64,000 nucleotides of DNA from Coturnix japonica (Eukaryota > Chordata > Aves > Galliformes > Phasianidae): contig NC_029520.1 of NCBI RefSeq assembly GCF_001577835.2, positions 46,970,381-47,034,380 of the forward strand, read 5' to 3'. This document shows, in pieces, positions 1 through 12,115 of this stretch. A program made the translations under genes and the position numbers. Position 1 is the stretch's first letter, and every line of letters starts with the position of its first letter. The notes under the pieces are model-generated. The model searched no databases. It saw nothing but the letters and a program-made list of their open reading frames with translations, and was not told where the DNA came from.

Positions 1-3000
1 AAAGGAACTAGCTCTGCAGCAGCACTCTGAATGGGACAGGGTTACATGCCAGGCATATAAAGTTGCAAGATGATGCAAATCTAAGAAAAGTATATTCCAC
101 ACCACCACCACCACCCCAATGTTTCACTTTTGTTTCCCGTTTTCTTCAAGAACGTTATGGTCCAACAACTACAGTAACTTCAGTTTCTTTGAAGATCATA
201 AAATACAGTCTCTGCAAACAATCTGGTTGTAGTCGCTGTAGAGCTGGGAAAAGCCGCTATTTCAGAAAGAAACTTGGCCACCTGCTGCTCTGAGCAGAGA
301 AGGCAACATAGGTAGTACATAAGTAAAGCTATTCCTTCCTTCAAAACCACAACTAGTAATTCCACTGGAGATAGACTATGCTGGAAAAAATGCACGAACT
401 TCAAATGGTGCAGTTGTGATGAACTGGCTACATAACAACCTTTACCCTGTTTGCACAGATTTCCCCCATCTTAAAATCATTTCACATGATTCCCAATAAA
501 CAATCTACTACAGCCACCACAACTGTCTACAGACACTTCAGATCGAAGTCTTCCTCTCAAGTCAGAGGTCAGGTATCAGTAATGCTGGGACACAACAAAA
601 CCAAAGTATGAAACACCTACAGTACAAAAGACTCTTCCTCCACCAAGAACAACACGTTCTAACCCAACAGAAGCACTTACCTGAGCCTGCCGGTTACTCG
701 GGATCAAAGCAACCAACGCCAATGGCAAGGGTGAAGTTTTGCGCACCTGCCCATGATGCAGCAGGGCCACCACGGATGCAGAGAATAAGCAGTTCTGCTG
801 GATCTGCTTTGAATAGGACTGTCTGCTTTGTTCAAAACCTGAGGCCAGATTTGGCTGCTACAACTTCGTAAGGCTGTTGTGTAAAGGGGGGGAACTAGCC
901 CAGCTCGGAAAGCTGAGAGTTCAGAGGGGAAGAGCGTCATTTTACCTGAACACACTGTATGTGGTAAGAACTGACAGAGTCATGGAACACACAGAACCCT
1001 TTAAAGCACACACAGTCTTTTATTACACTGGGACAGGACTTTGTGTTGCACAATCCAAGCTTTTGTTTCAGGCAAGAAAATGTTTTCTAAATATTTTGTC
1101 ACCATGACAGTCCAGCCTTGGACTCAAATTCTGTCCTTGGTAACTCCAGAAAACCCTGTGAGGACAACAAGGTGCTGCTGGCTAACTGGTCACTGAGTCC
1201 TCAGGCCACAGGTACTGATTCCAAGTGATCTTGCCTACCCAAAACATTCAACACAAGATCAAGATGAAGAAAGGACATCATATATAGAAGGAATTATATT
1301 TTGTGATGAGGAAAAAACTGAATATCTCCCCGATAGCTTCAGCTTTGTCCCAAGCAATACAGGCAAAACAAAACAATCCCCAAGATAGCAGAAATGAAGT
1401 ATGTAAAACAGGTGATCAAACAATGATGTATACACAAATTCTGTAAACTCTTACCACCAATGGGGTTAGCAGACTGTGATCCTGAAATAGAGATGTAGAA
1501 AAACAGCCAGGCTTTGAGGGCCGTGCTCCAAATAAAAGCATTTCTTTCAGGGACATGAATCTGGCATACTCAATGTGAGCAGCTACAGGCTGGGGCTGCA
1601 CCACGGCCCTGAAAAGAACGGCCAACCATTTCAGTGCGACCCAGGAAGCCCACAGCAGACTTGTGCAGAACAAGCTCAGCAGGGTGTTTGTATACAGCCA
1701 GCAGCGTCATGTGGACGGTGGTTTAGTTTGTGAAATGAATGTTTGCATTGTCAGTTAAAAAAAAATACCAGCAACAACAAAAAGCAACTCTCTATTCCAC
1801 GCTTATAAGTTTCCAACACTAAAATCATAGCAGGGGAAGGAAGCACTCCAGCAGCCAAAATTTACAAATTCTTACCATAACTTTGGCACAGTAAACTTCT
1901 CCAGTGTCACAAAGGCCTATTCTTCAGGGGGGTTTGTTGTCTCTTTTTCAGAAGGACTACTCCACATGTGAAATATATTAAAGAACACACACACAAAACA
2001 CCACCAGAAGCATAAACATGCACAGTGTTGGGGTTTTTTTGAGGGTATGTGTATGTTTTCAAAGCAAAGTGTCTTTTCTTACACCCAAAGATACCCAGTA
2101 ACAGCTTGGAGGCAGATATTTCTGCTTTCTCTTTCTTTTTACTAGTAAAGCTCTGCAAGCTTTTTCCTTTCCCCAAATGGCTGCAATCCTGTTTCACTTT
2201 AATTAAGAAAAAAATCGAAGTAGTGACAGAGACTCATCCTCATGAGCTGCAATCTGGGGCCCAGTTTCAAGAACTCAACAAAAGATTTCAACATGTTGGT
2301 TTGTTTTTGTTTGGTTTTAAACTGAAGCAGAAATTCCTATGTATAACCCTTGACTTGTTTGAGAGGCACCTCACTGTGTGAACCTGGAAGAGAATGCTAA
2401 TGCTCTGTGTAACACTACATGCACTGTAAAAACAAATCTGAGCCTTGAAAGTCAGCATTTTTTCCCTATTACCTGAAGCTATTAAAAAGCCCTAATGTAG
2501 ATTTGAAAGAAACACAACAGAAAAGCCCGCCCGATCTAAATACACACAGCTAAATTTATCTTTCAGTTTTCAATGTGTGGCTTAGCAATTGGGCATTTAG
2601 GATTTCTATTCACTGGCTAGAAAAAAGCCAAATGGTATATTTCTTTAAAAAACTGACTTTGAAATATTGTTATGAGAACGGGGACAAGCTATGTAAACCC
2701 TGAAATTCTTTGGGTCTTTGTATTCATGATTATTGTCACAAACTAAAAGGCTCATATTCCCTACTAAGTAAACATTTACAATTAAATCCATTCTGCACAA
2801 CGCATTTGCATTTTGAGATAGAACAGTCAGTTGTTCAGCTGCTGTGATTTAGATGGATTGGTTCATTATTGCTGCAGTTCGTTTTCAGCTACACTGTATA
2901 ACAAAGGGGTGCCAATGTAGTCTTGAATGGCTTTAAAGCTAACTATTCTGGTATTCTTCCATGATGATGTAATCTCCCCATCTCTCCCCTTCTCTTGGAG

Positions 3001-6000
3001 CAGGATATCTTGACTTTACAGGATAAACCCTTGCAGAAACAACAGAAACAAGCTGTCACAACAGTGTTCGGTAGGCAGTGCCTCCACAAGTCCACTGAAG
3101 GTTGCTGCTGGCAAGTTTTCAAGGGGTTTTCCACGTATAAAAAAGTAATTTTTCCTAATTCTCATTTAGGATAAATACTACTTCTATCAGGCAAGTAACA
3201 AGACAACTTCAGCTTCCACACCTGGAGATGAATCAGTTGCATATCTTCAAACATTTACACAATATTAAAGCTTTATCTGTACCAGAAAAGACAATCTAGA
3301 AATAAAGAGATCTCTGATACGAGGAAAACTTCAGGTTGAAAAAATTCATTATTATCCTACTTGTTCAACTGCCTGAAAGGCATTTGAGGAAGCATTAAAC
3401 CAGTGACACCATTTTTCTACTGATAGACCACTTAAAGAGGCCAGATTTCCTAATACACACACACAGAAAGAGAAAAGCAAATGGCAGTGACTAGTGGTAT
3501 TTCACTTACCAGTTAAAAGCACCGTTTTCAAGATATTGCCAAAGCAACATAAAAAAATATTCATCATCAAATGACTTGATTCCTGAATTTACAGCAGCAC
3601 GGAATTCTTACCCTATGCTCAGAAACCAGTTTCCACCTATAAAATTACTTCCTAGCCCCACAACTCGTGTTGCCATCATAAATTATCACAGATTCAAGTC
3701 TAGTCCATGTATAAACATACAGTATGGCTAAAACGCTACAGCCACACTTTGAGTGAAGCCTTGAATTAAGAAACGAAAGCCTTCAGCTGAAAAGCTGACA
3801 CTTCTTGTGGTGCTCCCAAAGCTTAATTTCTACTTAATGATGATAAGAGAGGAAGGAGACCACATAATCAGGACTTTTCAAACAGAATGTAAGTAGCCTA
3901 TACCATGAAAATACTTCCATTTCAGTAACTATTTACAGAAGGTCTACGGCCCACAGACAGGAGCGGGTATTTCGATGACACACATGTGAAAAACAACCCG
4001 GAGAGAACAATCTGTGCCTGCAAGTCCATGAAAAGCAACAAGCAAGTACAAGGCAGCATTCCCTCCATGCAGCTATGAAGAGGCCTAACAATGGATTTTG
4101 AACTGCTCAACAGTTTTGTTCAAGGGTGTAACATCTTACTCATGCTTCACTTGGTAAAGGCCAACCAAGGAATGATGGCAAAAATAGATAAAGCATTGAG
4201 CGTCCTTGTATTTCAGGGCATAAACCTTACCTGGTGTAAGCATCTTTCAGACCAGTGTAACTAAATTATTCCAAACACGGTAGTAGTATCTTTGCAGATG
4301 CAGTATAGCACACACACAGACTTAAAATTATTGCAATGTGTTTTCTATGCAAGTATTTTTTCCTGTTAAGTCTTGAGACTTTACTGGAGTTTAATGCATA
4401 AAAAAATAAATTCAAATATAGTTTTGTTTGTAAGAAAAATGGGCAAAGCTGTCAAAAATCTCCTAGCATCTATTGGTGGGAACTGATCTTTGCAAACACT
4501 TAAGGCCTGCACCTAAAATCTGAGAAGTAACAGCTACTGCTGCAAGCAGCCATGAACCCCATTCAGCACCTGAAATCCACAGTGTCAACTCAATGAGTCA
4601 GACTTTCCTATCAGCACACCACCACACAACATGGTACAAGCTCCAGTCCTCAACACAACCATCTCCTGTGAAGGTTGTGGTTCACAGCCAACACAAAACC
4701 CAACTCCCTGGGCATGCATGCTTTGTGGCTCCCATTAAGAGTACGTTATTAAAGCTGAGCAGCGTGTTGATTTGATAGCCCTGTGAGTGACCAGGTGCTC
4801 TGCTCAGCCCCAGTAGCCACAGAACAACTCTGCAGCCATATGCAGAACCACAGGCTCAGAGCACGTCTCTACTTCAGAATCGCACTCCTGACTTACCCAG
4901 GAGACTGAGAAAGCAGCAACTGACAGCTCCCTTCTTCTGCCTGCAGGCTGTGATGACTGTTTACCTCAGCTGTCTGCAAACACGACCGTGCACTTTTGCA
5001 TAAATTGACAAATTTCACAACATTGTTTGACCAACTATCATTTCACATTTTTTTGGCTCAACTTGAAGAGTTGAGAGAATAATCCAAGAGTTCATAGTAT
5101 GTTTTCACTCAGGTTTGGTCTTCATTATTTCCCCCTTACAGTTGCAATAAACACTTCTCACAGCAGCACACTACTTCACACCTAATATGGTGTCATTTTT
5201 CCTCCATTCTTTTTCTTCCTCTTTCCTCATACTGTTTCCTGCTTTTTGTTCCCCCTTTAAGACGCATTATGTTTCAGGTACAATGTGCATCTGAAAATAA
5301 TAATCCCTCCTCTTGTCTTCACCCCTTGAGAGATCACCTTTCAATAAAGTTCAACTCATTTCTTTTCTTAGTAAATCAGTTAATTCAATACATAAAAGGG
5401 GAAAAAACACACACGCACAAAAACCAACCACAAGGCTGACAGTTATTTTCTTACAACAATGCTCCATCTTTCAAAACACATTCAAATGAAAAGTTCAAAT
5501 GTTAAGTACTCTTTTCCAACACATACAAGGTTTGTTGCTTTATTTCTTGGATGATCCTGAAAGCAACAACCACCATAGCAATTTTTAGGAGAAGCTGGCA
5601 GCAAAGCAAACTGTAGGTAAATGGAGACCCTACTACAGGTCACCACGTAGTCTAATAGTGTAAGTCCTGGCCAGTTCTTTTCAGCTGGTGAAGCCTAAGG
5701 CTACTGGTGCTAATCCAGAGCCAGTTCTGGCACAGGCAAGGAGCGCAGCTGGAGATGTGGACACAGTGGGAGAATGAGCGTGAAACAGAGGAAGGGAATG
5801 GAAGCATCTGGCATTCACAGGGGTTTGCAGGGAAGGAATTCCAAAGGAAGGACTGGGCGCCAAATTCAAAAGGCACTGCGGTTCCCTGCTCAGAATCACT
5901 CCTGCAAGAACAATGCGCAGAGCTTTATTCTCTGGTCTCTCCTCACCTCAAAATAGCACACTCCCTTAGTACATACTTCTTCCTCAGTGCAGACCTGATG

Positions 6001-9000
6001 ACTTCTCAATATGTTTACTAAGAGAAGGGGGGAAAAAAAGAAATAGAAAACCACATGTGGACAAATATTTATTTTATTTTTTCCCCACAGGCCAAGCTTT
6101 TACTTTGTTTCTCCTCTAAAAGAAAGGAACCAGGAAGGAGAGGAGAGGATCAAAGACAATGCAGACGGTTTCTCTGTAAACCACTGTATAAAGCAGTGCT
6201 GGGCTTGCTTTAAATAAGACTCACAATGTCCTAGATCCCTCATTCTCAGATCTCTTTTAACAAGAAGTAGCAGCAATTTATGATGCTACCTCACTTTTTA
6301 GATAAAACTGAGACCTAGTTTGTTTGGCTGCTGACGTACAACGACGCAGAATATGAAAGTAAACTTCCAGAACTGACACAAACAATCTGAGCACCTACAT
6401 CAGAGCTGTTCTTCTTTGTCATTCAAACCAAGAGTGGGTTTGGTATCACTCACAAGTTCCAAGCAGTTTACAAACACAGAGGAAAAAGACCTAACCTAAT
6501 ATGACTTCTCCAGATTAAGAAACTTATTCTTACTTAAGAACTGTATGTTGGCAGGGAAAAGACTGGAATGCAAATTTTGGTGAGAGGAAGTTTTTTCCTC
6601 AGGAAACAGGCAAACAAACAAACAAATATTCAGACTTCGTCCTTCAGAAATGCAAAGCTGTGACACCAAGGATTCCTGGCCAGAAAGACATTTCAAAAAA
6701 GACCCTAGAAAGTAACTGAGATGGTCAAAACCTGAAGCAATCTGCTGCTGAGTGGTAGGAAGACAAGTGATTTCTGGGCAGCACTAGTTGTGTCTCCTCT
6801 CAAAGGCATAGTACAGTACAGTTATGCTGTGCTAGGTAATCCTCAGCATCTGGCCTCCCTGCTGTCCAAAGCAGACTTTTTACAGTACACTGTACCCAGT
6901 TTGTTTCCTATGATCCCTCCACAAATAATTCCGTCATATGAGGTTTACCCTCCAAGAGTCAAGCTGACTAGCCATTATCAGCTCGTATTTCTCCAGATGT
7001 TTTGTGATCTCATCCTTTATTAATGTCTCTAGACCTTGCCTACCACCAAGGTCAGATTTATTGGTCGATAATTTCCTGGTTCCTCCCCAGTTCCCTTTTC
7101 CCAGAACAGTGCTAGCAAAATGAAAGCAACCGAGAGCCAGCATTGCAAAACTATTGCCCCTTGTGTTGAAAAAGAGACACACAACAAATACCACTAACTG
7201 ACACAGCTTATCTTTTGATTTCAAGAACAGCTAGAGATTTCCCTATATACCCAAGCCTTCAGCTTTGGAAGCGACATCAGATTGTTTCCCTCTGTTACAA
7301 ACTTCCCCCTTCCATTCCTCATTCAGCTCCTATCTAGTTGTTTACCTTTCCTTTTACCCTCAGTTTTCCCTCTGAAGCAGCTGTGCTTCTCCATAGCTGG
7401 CACCTCCAGAGTTCAGATGTGCCTTAGGATGCTTTGTATCAAATGCCGCAGCCACTCCTTTGAAATGCCATGAAAGCCAGACACTCCTTGAACTAACGTG
7501 AACCTTGACGTTTCTGGTTACACAGGTCATCAAGAAAGCACCCAGCTACATCCCAGAGACAGACAAAAGCCAAGGTAAAGAGGAAAAAAAAAGACTCCAA
7601 AATAAAGCAAACACACAAACACATACAAAAAAGAGGTAAGGAACATGATGAAAACAGGAAAGAGAAAAGAAAGGAGGGGAAGGAAAATGGCAACACAAGA
7701 CACCCACTGGCTTGAAACAGAGTTAACTTTTGGTCACACATCTTATGATTCCATTTCAATTCATACTAGCAGAACACTCGAAGTGTGAACTTGAGCTCAA
7801 AATAACAAGTAAAATTTACAGACCACATTACTCTGCTAAATAAGGTGAAAAGAGCAACAGTGTTTAACACTGAGCTTTTATTTTGTATCAAAGATCCTGC
7901 ATTCATTTTATGCAATGTAGCTGTAGAAAGGCAAACCACCAAGGACTTGTAGTTATTTATTAGAACATCTGTGTCGCTCCATTTCATTACAGAAACAATT
8001 CTTTAACAAATTGAGTAGTATTTCCAGCAGTGGAATAAGTATCTTCTGCGCAATTCCTCATTCAAGCATCTTTAGCCATTTTCATCAGATGGGCAGCTAG
8101 ACTTCAACTACTCAAATAGTCTGTCCGGCCTGAAGCCCACACAAACTGACATTTGGAGGACACGTTCTGCTTTTCATGCTTAAAATCACTGCGCTGTGTT
8201 CTTATGCTATTTTAAAACAAACAAAAAAGCAGCTCCATGTTTGCTGCCAAATATTAATGGAGGAATACACAGGTTTCTCCTATTGCTCAAAATTACTTCA
8301 AAGTTCCCTGAGTGAGAAATCTAGATTTCTATTTCCTTTCGTAAATGTCAGCACACATTTTTCCCTCCCCCTCCTTCCGTCCTACCCTCTCTCTCCAAAA
8401 GACTCCTCTCTCCATTGAGTTTATGCCCTAATAGGAAAACCGGACGTAGTAGGGAAGACAGAGATGACAGAGCATCAGCACACACAATCCCACTCTTTGT
8501 TAGCCTTGCAGAAAGACTTTAAAAAAAAACAGGATGAAGACTGAAAACAATAGAAGGACTTTCTTAAGCAGGGACCAGAGCAGGAATGTATGAGAAATCC
8601 AGTGAGATCTTTACAAACGAAGCAGTAAAGTTAACGAAATGCACTCAGGTATTTCTCTTTCATCTAAAAGTTCCACAACACACAACCAGAAGAAAAGATA
8701 CTCCTTAAAAACATCTAAAAAACCAGTAATCTCAATATTTCAGCAAGCAGCAATTTGGACAGATGTTTTTTCTCTTTGCTCCTTTATATAGAATCACAAG
8801 TATAGCAACTCTGTAGCTCCCCATTTCCCCCATATCTCCCCTGCTTAACCCTCAGAGACTACGTGTGCTGAATACACACAAAATGCATTGCCCCAAATCA
8901 GAGTTTCTTCACCCCGTGCTTTTCACGTGTGTGTTTAAAGCCTTCAGCTACGCAGTTCTGCACAAACTGGTTAGTAATTTAACTACTGTTTTTGTCTTGC

Positions 9001-11943
9001 AAGAGTCTGTCGCCTCACTGTGACTGCAGTAATAGCAACAAGTGCTGCCAAGTGGGAAAAAAGTTCATTCATGAATTCTTCCATTTCTGCCTGGTTGAGG
9101 TTAGGCATGTCACGGGGCTGACTCTGGCCTCTCCACAAACAAACATCTGTGCTACTGGAAGTAGAACTTCCTTTAAGCAACTGACTTACAGAACTGCCAA
9201 GAGCTCACAGCCAGACAGAGATGTTTAATTTCATTTCTCCATTTGTATTTTTAATCTTGGAAACAAAAACCAAAATGTAAAGCAAGCTGACAGAAGAAAA
9301 CAACCCCAGAATTCTAGAAAGCCCTGCTATTTCTCTGCCAGGCCAAAACACCTGCTCCTGATAATGATGGCTTTATGCTTACATACACCTGCCATCCAGA
9401 AGGACTCCAGAGCACTTTACCAGCTGATTTATACATACACAAATCATTAAAACTACTAAAATTGAACCTCTGCTTAATTGAGATGTAGCAACTGTTTAAC
9501 TGCATGCAGTCACGCTGTTCAACTGCTCAGGACACGAACTACGAGACATCACATCCAACCAAAGCGACGGGGGAAATTTTAGGTAGAGAGAAAGTTAATT
9601 GCCCAATCTGGATTTTGGCCAGTTGCTACAAAATATTTGCATGTGAAAAGCTCTAGGACCTTCAAAGACCACAAGCAGTCCAACCTTCAGTTTTATAAGG
9701 CAAACAACAGACATTTCCTAAATCTAAAGTCCTTTAGCAGTCCCTCCCTGCAGTAATTATTGTTTATGCCTTAACTTCAGAAGCTCACAGTATCAGACAT
9801 CAGTTTTGGAAACATCTTGTGGTTGTAGCACTTCATGTTGCAGAGCAAGCAAACCGATAGGGTCTAACAATAAGTGATTAAAAAGAAGAGTCATTTACAA
9901 AACATATACACAAATGGATCAGATTCCCCTCCCCCAAGCCAAAAGAACTGAGTTTCTCAACAGATCTCACAGCAGTTATGATTAAGAGAGTAACAGAGCT
10001 GGCACCAGGGTAAGCTGGGGAGATACAGCACTGCTTTCTAAAACCAATTGGACAATGCCAAATTAACAATGGCAAAATGAACGAAGCAGGATGAGGTAGG
10101 AGTCACTGTACCTATCAAGAAGGCAAAAAAGCAACAGGGAACTGGTTAAAAAAAGGCTGGGACAACTGGCATCCAAGAACCACCAAGATAAATTTGACAG
10201 TTTAGGCACAAATTTGCAATGCAGAACATGCAGAGTAACATTTTGGAAATGGAAATGCGTTCTGCTGATAATCTCACAATGCTATCAGTGAGCAATGCGA
10301 GACCATGACCTGTTTCTGTAAGGTAATGTGAAAAATATCAGATCAACAGATCAGAGCATCTTTTACTAAGACCTGTAGAGATCTCCTTACATGAAAGTAG
10401 ATTCATTGTAATTCCAGAAACAAAATAAATTCAGTACTTAAGGCTAAATAAAAACAAGATTGAAATACGACTGCTTTAAGGTTTCAGAAACACCTGGATC
10501 ATCCTGATAATCTGTCTGGTTTTCCAATTCCATTTTCAGATTTTTATAACTAAACATGTGTCCCTCGGATTTTTGTGCAGTGCCCCTCAAAGAAATAAAA
10601 AGAAAGAGAATTTTAAAAAGTACAGAAAAAACACGTAACAAGAAGATTTAAAATCACTGCAGTCTAAATATGCCATTTAAAACTCAAAATATATCACTTA
10701 TTTAATGAATTTCTAGATACATAAATGGGAAAGGGAAACATGATTTTGTTTCTTCCTCCTGTTTTAACCAAACAGTGTAATTCACAAGTACGTTACCAGA
10801 ATAAGGGAGCCTGTGTTACTGAAGGTAACGAGTGAATAGGAGAATTCCTAACCTTGCTTTTAAAGTAAAACAGACCAGAAGAAAAACATGAAAAAAAAAC
10901 TTATCAAAGCACTTTTACATCAAGCATCAGATAATTTGCTAAACTGCATCCAGCTTCCACCCTTTTAAACCACGGATTATAAGCTTCATTGTTGCAGATG
11001 AATGATCAGCCTTTATCAAGGTTATGATAATGAATTTCCATTTTTCTTCCAAAAATAATTACACTATACCTTTGCACCTTCAGGCATGTTGTTGCAAACC
11101 CTCTAGAAAAATCCTGAGTTTGCAAAACCATACAAGCTTCCCTACTGCTGGAGCACACGGGTTCTGGTTTTGGTCCAAAATATGACGGTATTAAGGAAAG
11201 TACCTAACACTGCTTTCTCTCTTACAAGAAACAATAGCAGAATACAAAGAAGCAGGTAAGCCAAGAGTTGAAAACACCCACCTATCCTCTCAAAAATTAA
11301 GCGCAAATCCAGCATTTTGGAAATACAACACTTCAAAAGGCAAAAAGCATAATGCTACATGTGACTACCTTAGTGCAGTTTCGCCATCCAGTCAAGAAAA
11401 TTTTTGATAAAAATCATACTTTGTTAACGGTAAAGCAGAAACACAGAGTGCACAACATCAAGGTTGCTCTTTGAGTCCAAGACACCAGTACCAAGAGAGG
11501 TTCAGGCAAACAGAACACGTTCTCTGGCAAGTCTCTGCAAGAGAACAGCACTGCTCGCAAAGACTGATCACCATTCAAATCAAGGTTCACCTGAAGACAA
11601 TTCTATCTTCTAACAGCACACAAACGGAAAAAGCAACAGATCTACATATGAAACAAATGATTTACCTCAGTTGAACCTTTAACACTCTAAGTATCATCTC
11701 TGGTTGCTATCTTCATAATCATTTTCAAACCAAAGAGCTGGCGCGGTTTTATGTGAACACACGCACAAGCACGAACCCAAAGAAATCCCCTTGTAATGCA
11801 TTTTCTCAGCTTGACAGAAAGTCACACACACTCCTTTCCCCACTGAGGAAAATAACAACCCACTATTTGAGTGTACCTTGCTAAAGGGCAGATCCCATGT
11901 TACAGGACCCAACACAGCCGTCCTGAAGAGGAAAGTAACTTAC
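1..11943 (-). other. AKT1: AKT1 intron 2 (partial; continues beyond left edge)
   Basis: This stretch follows the splice donor of AKT1 exon 2 (GTAAGT on the minus strand, beginning at 11943) and runs to the window edge without reaching the next coding exon. I looked on the minus strand for the next conserved PH-domain segment (EYIKTWRPRYFLLKNDG) and did not find it, so the intron is at least 11.9 kb. The DNA is moderately AT-rich, with short CA-rich and homopolymer runs and no CR1 copy that I can recognise. The only gene-like structure is a candidate cryptic exon at 681-912, listed separately. The short open frames scattered here have no recognisable domains and I treat them as chance. Confidence 0.8.
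681..912 (-). other. Candidate cryptic (poison-type) exon inside AKT1 intron 2
   Basis: On the minus strand a pyrimidine-rich tract ends in CTCTCAG (AG at 914-913), an acceptor-like site. 232 nt further on there is a perfect donor, GGCTCAG|GTAAGTGC, with the boundary after 681. If joined to AKT1 exon 2, which ends in phase 1, the frame stays open for about 69 codons and then meets TGA at 706-704, still inside the candidate exon. Inclusion would therefore truncate the kinase just after residue 15 and probably trigger nonsense-mediated decay. The translated segment resembles no domain I know. The splice-site quality is seen in the sequence; use of the exon is inference, and intronic pseudo-exons of this quality do occur by chance. 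Confidence 0.25.
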
Positions 11944-11989
11944 CTCGTTTGTGGAGCCATCCTTCCTTCACTATCGCTACTTCATTCAT
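11944..11989 (-). CDS. AKT1: AKT1 first coding exon (N-terminus of PH domain), partial gene
   Basis: AKT1 is the RAC-alpha serine/threonine kinase. It is recruited to membranes by PIP3 through its PH domain and relays PI3K signals for growth, survival and metabolism. The minus strand reads MNEVAIVKEGWLHKR and then the first base of a Gly codon before a consensus donor (CGAG|GTAAGT). This matches the start of vertebrate AKT1. MNEV differs from human MSDV, while AIVKEG separates it from AKT2 (SVIKEG). Lys14, one of the phosphoinositide-contacting residues, is encoded here; Glu17, the human cancer hotspot, would start the next exon, outside the window. The ATG at 11989-11987 has A at -3. It is the only ATG in the exon's upstream part, and an in-frame TAG lies at the very start of the exon, so the start is firm. 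The head-to-head position with ZBTB42 supports AKT1 over AKT2 or AKT3. Confidence 0.93.
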
Positions 11990-12115
11990 AATGGCGGGAA
12001 TGTCTCTTGGTAGATCGGTTCGTGTCAAAAGATCACTGTTGAAATTCCTGAACTCCAGCAGAAGGATCCACAAAAGGGATGGTTTGTTTCTTGTCTTTCT
12101 CCTTCTCGGCTACTT
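11990..12115 (-). other. AKT1: 5'UTR part of AKT1 exon 2
   Basis: On the minus strand a T-rich tract ends in GATCCTTTTAG, a good splice acceptor with AG at 12117-12116. The exon then opens AAGTAGCCGAGAAGG and runs 126 nt to the start codon. The TAG at the second codon position is in frame with the AKT1 ATG. I see no upstream ATG in this segment. The boundary is inferred from consensus and from the usual AKT1 layout, in which a noncoding exon is joined to the exon carrying the start. Confidence 0.8.
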
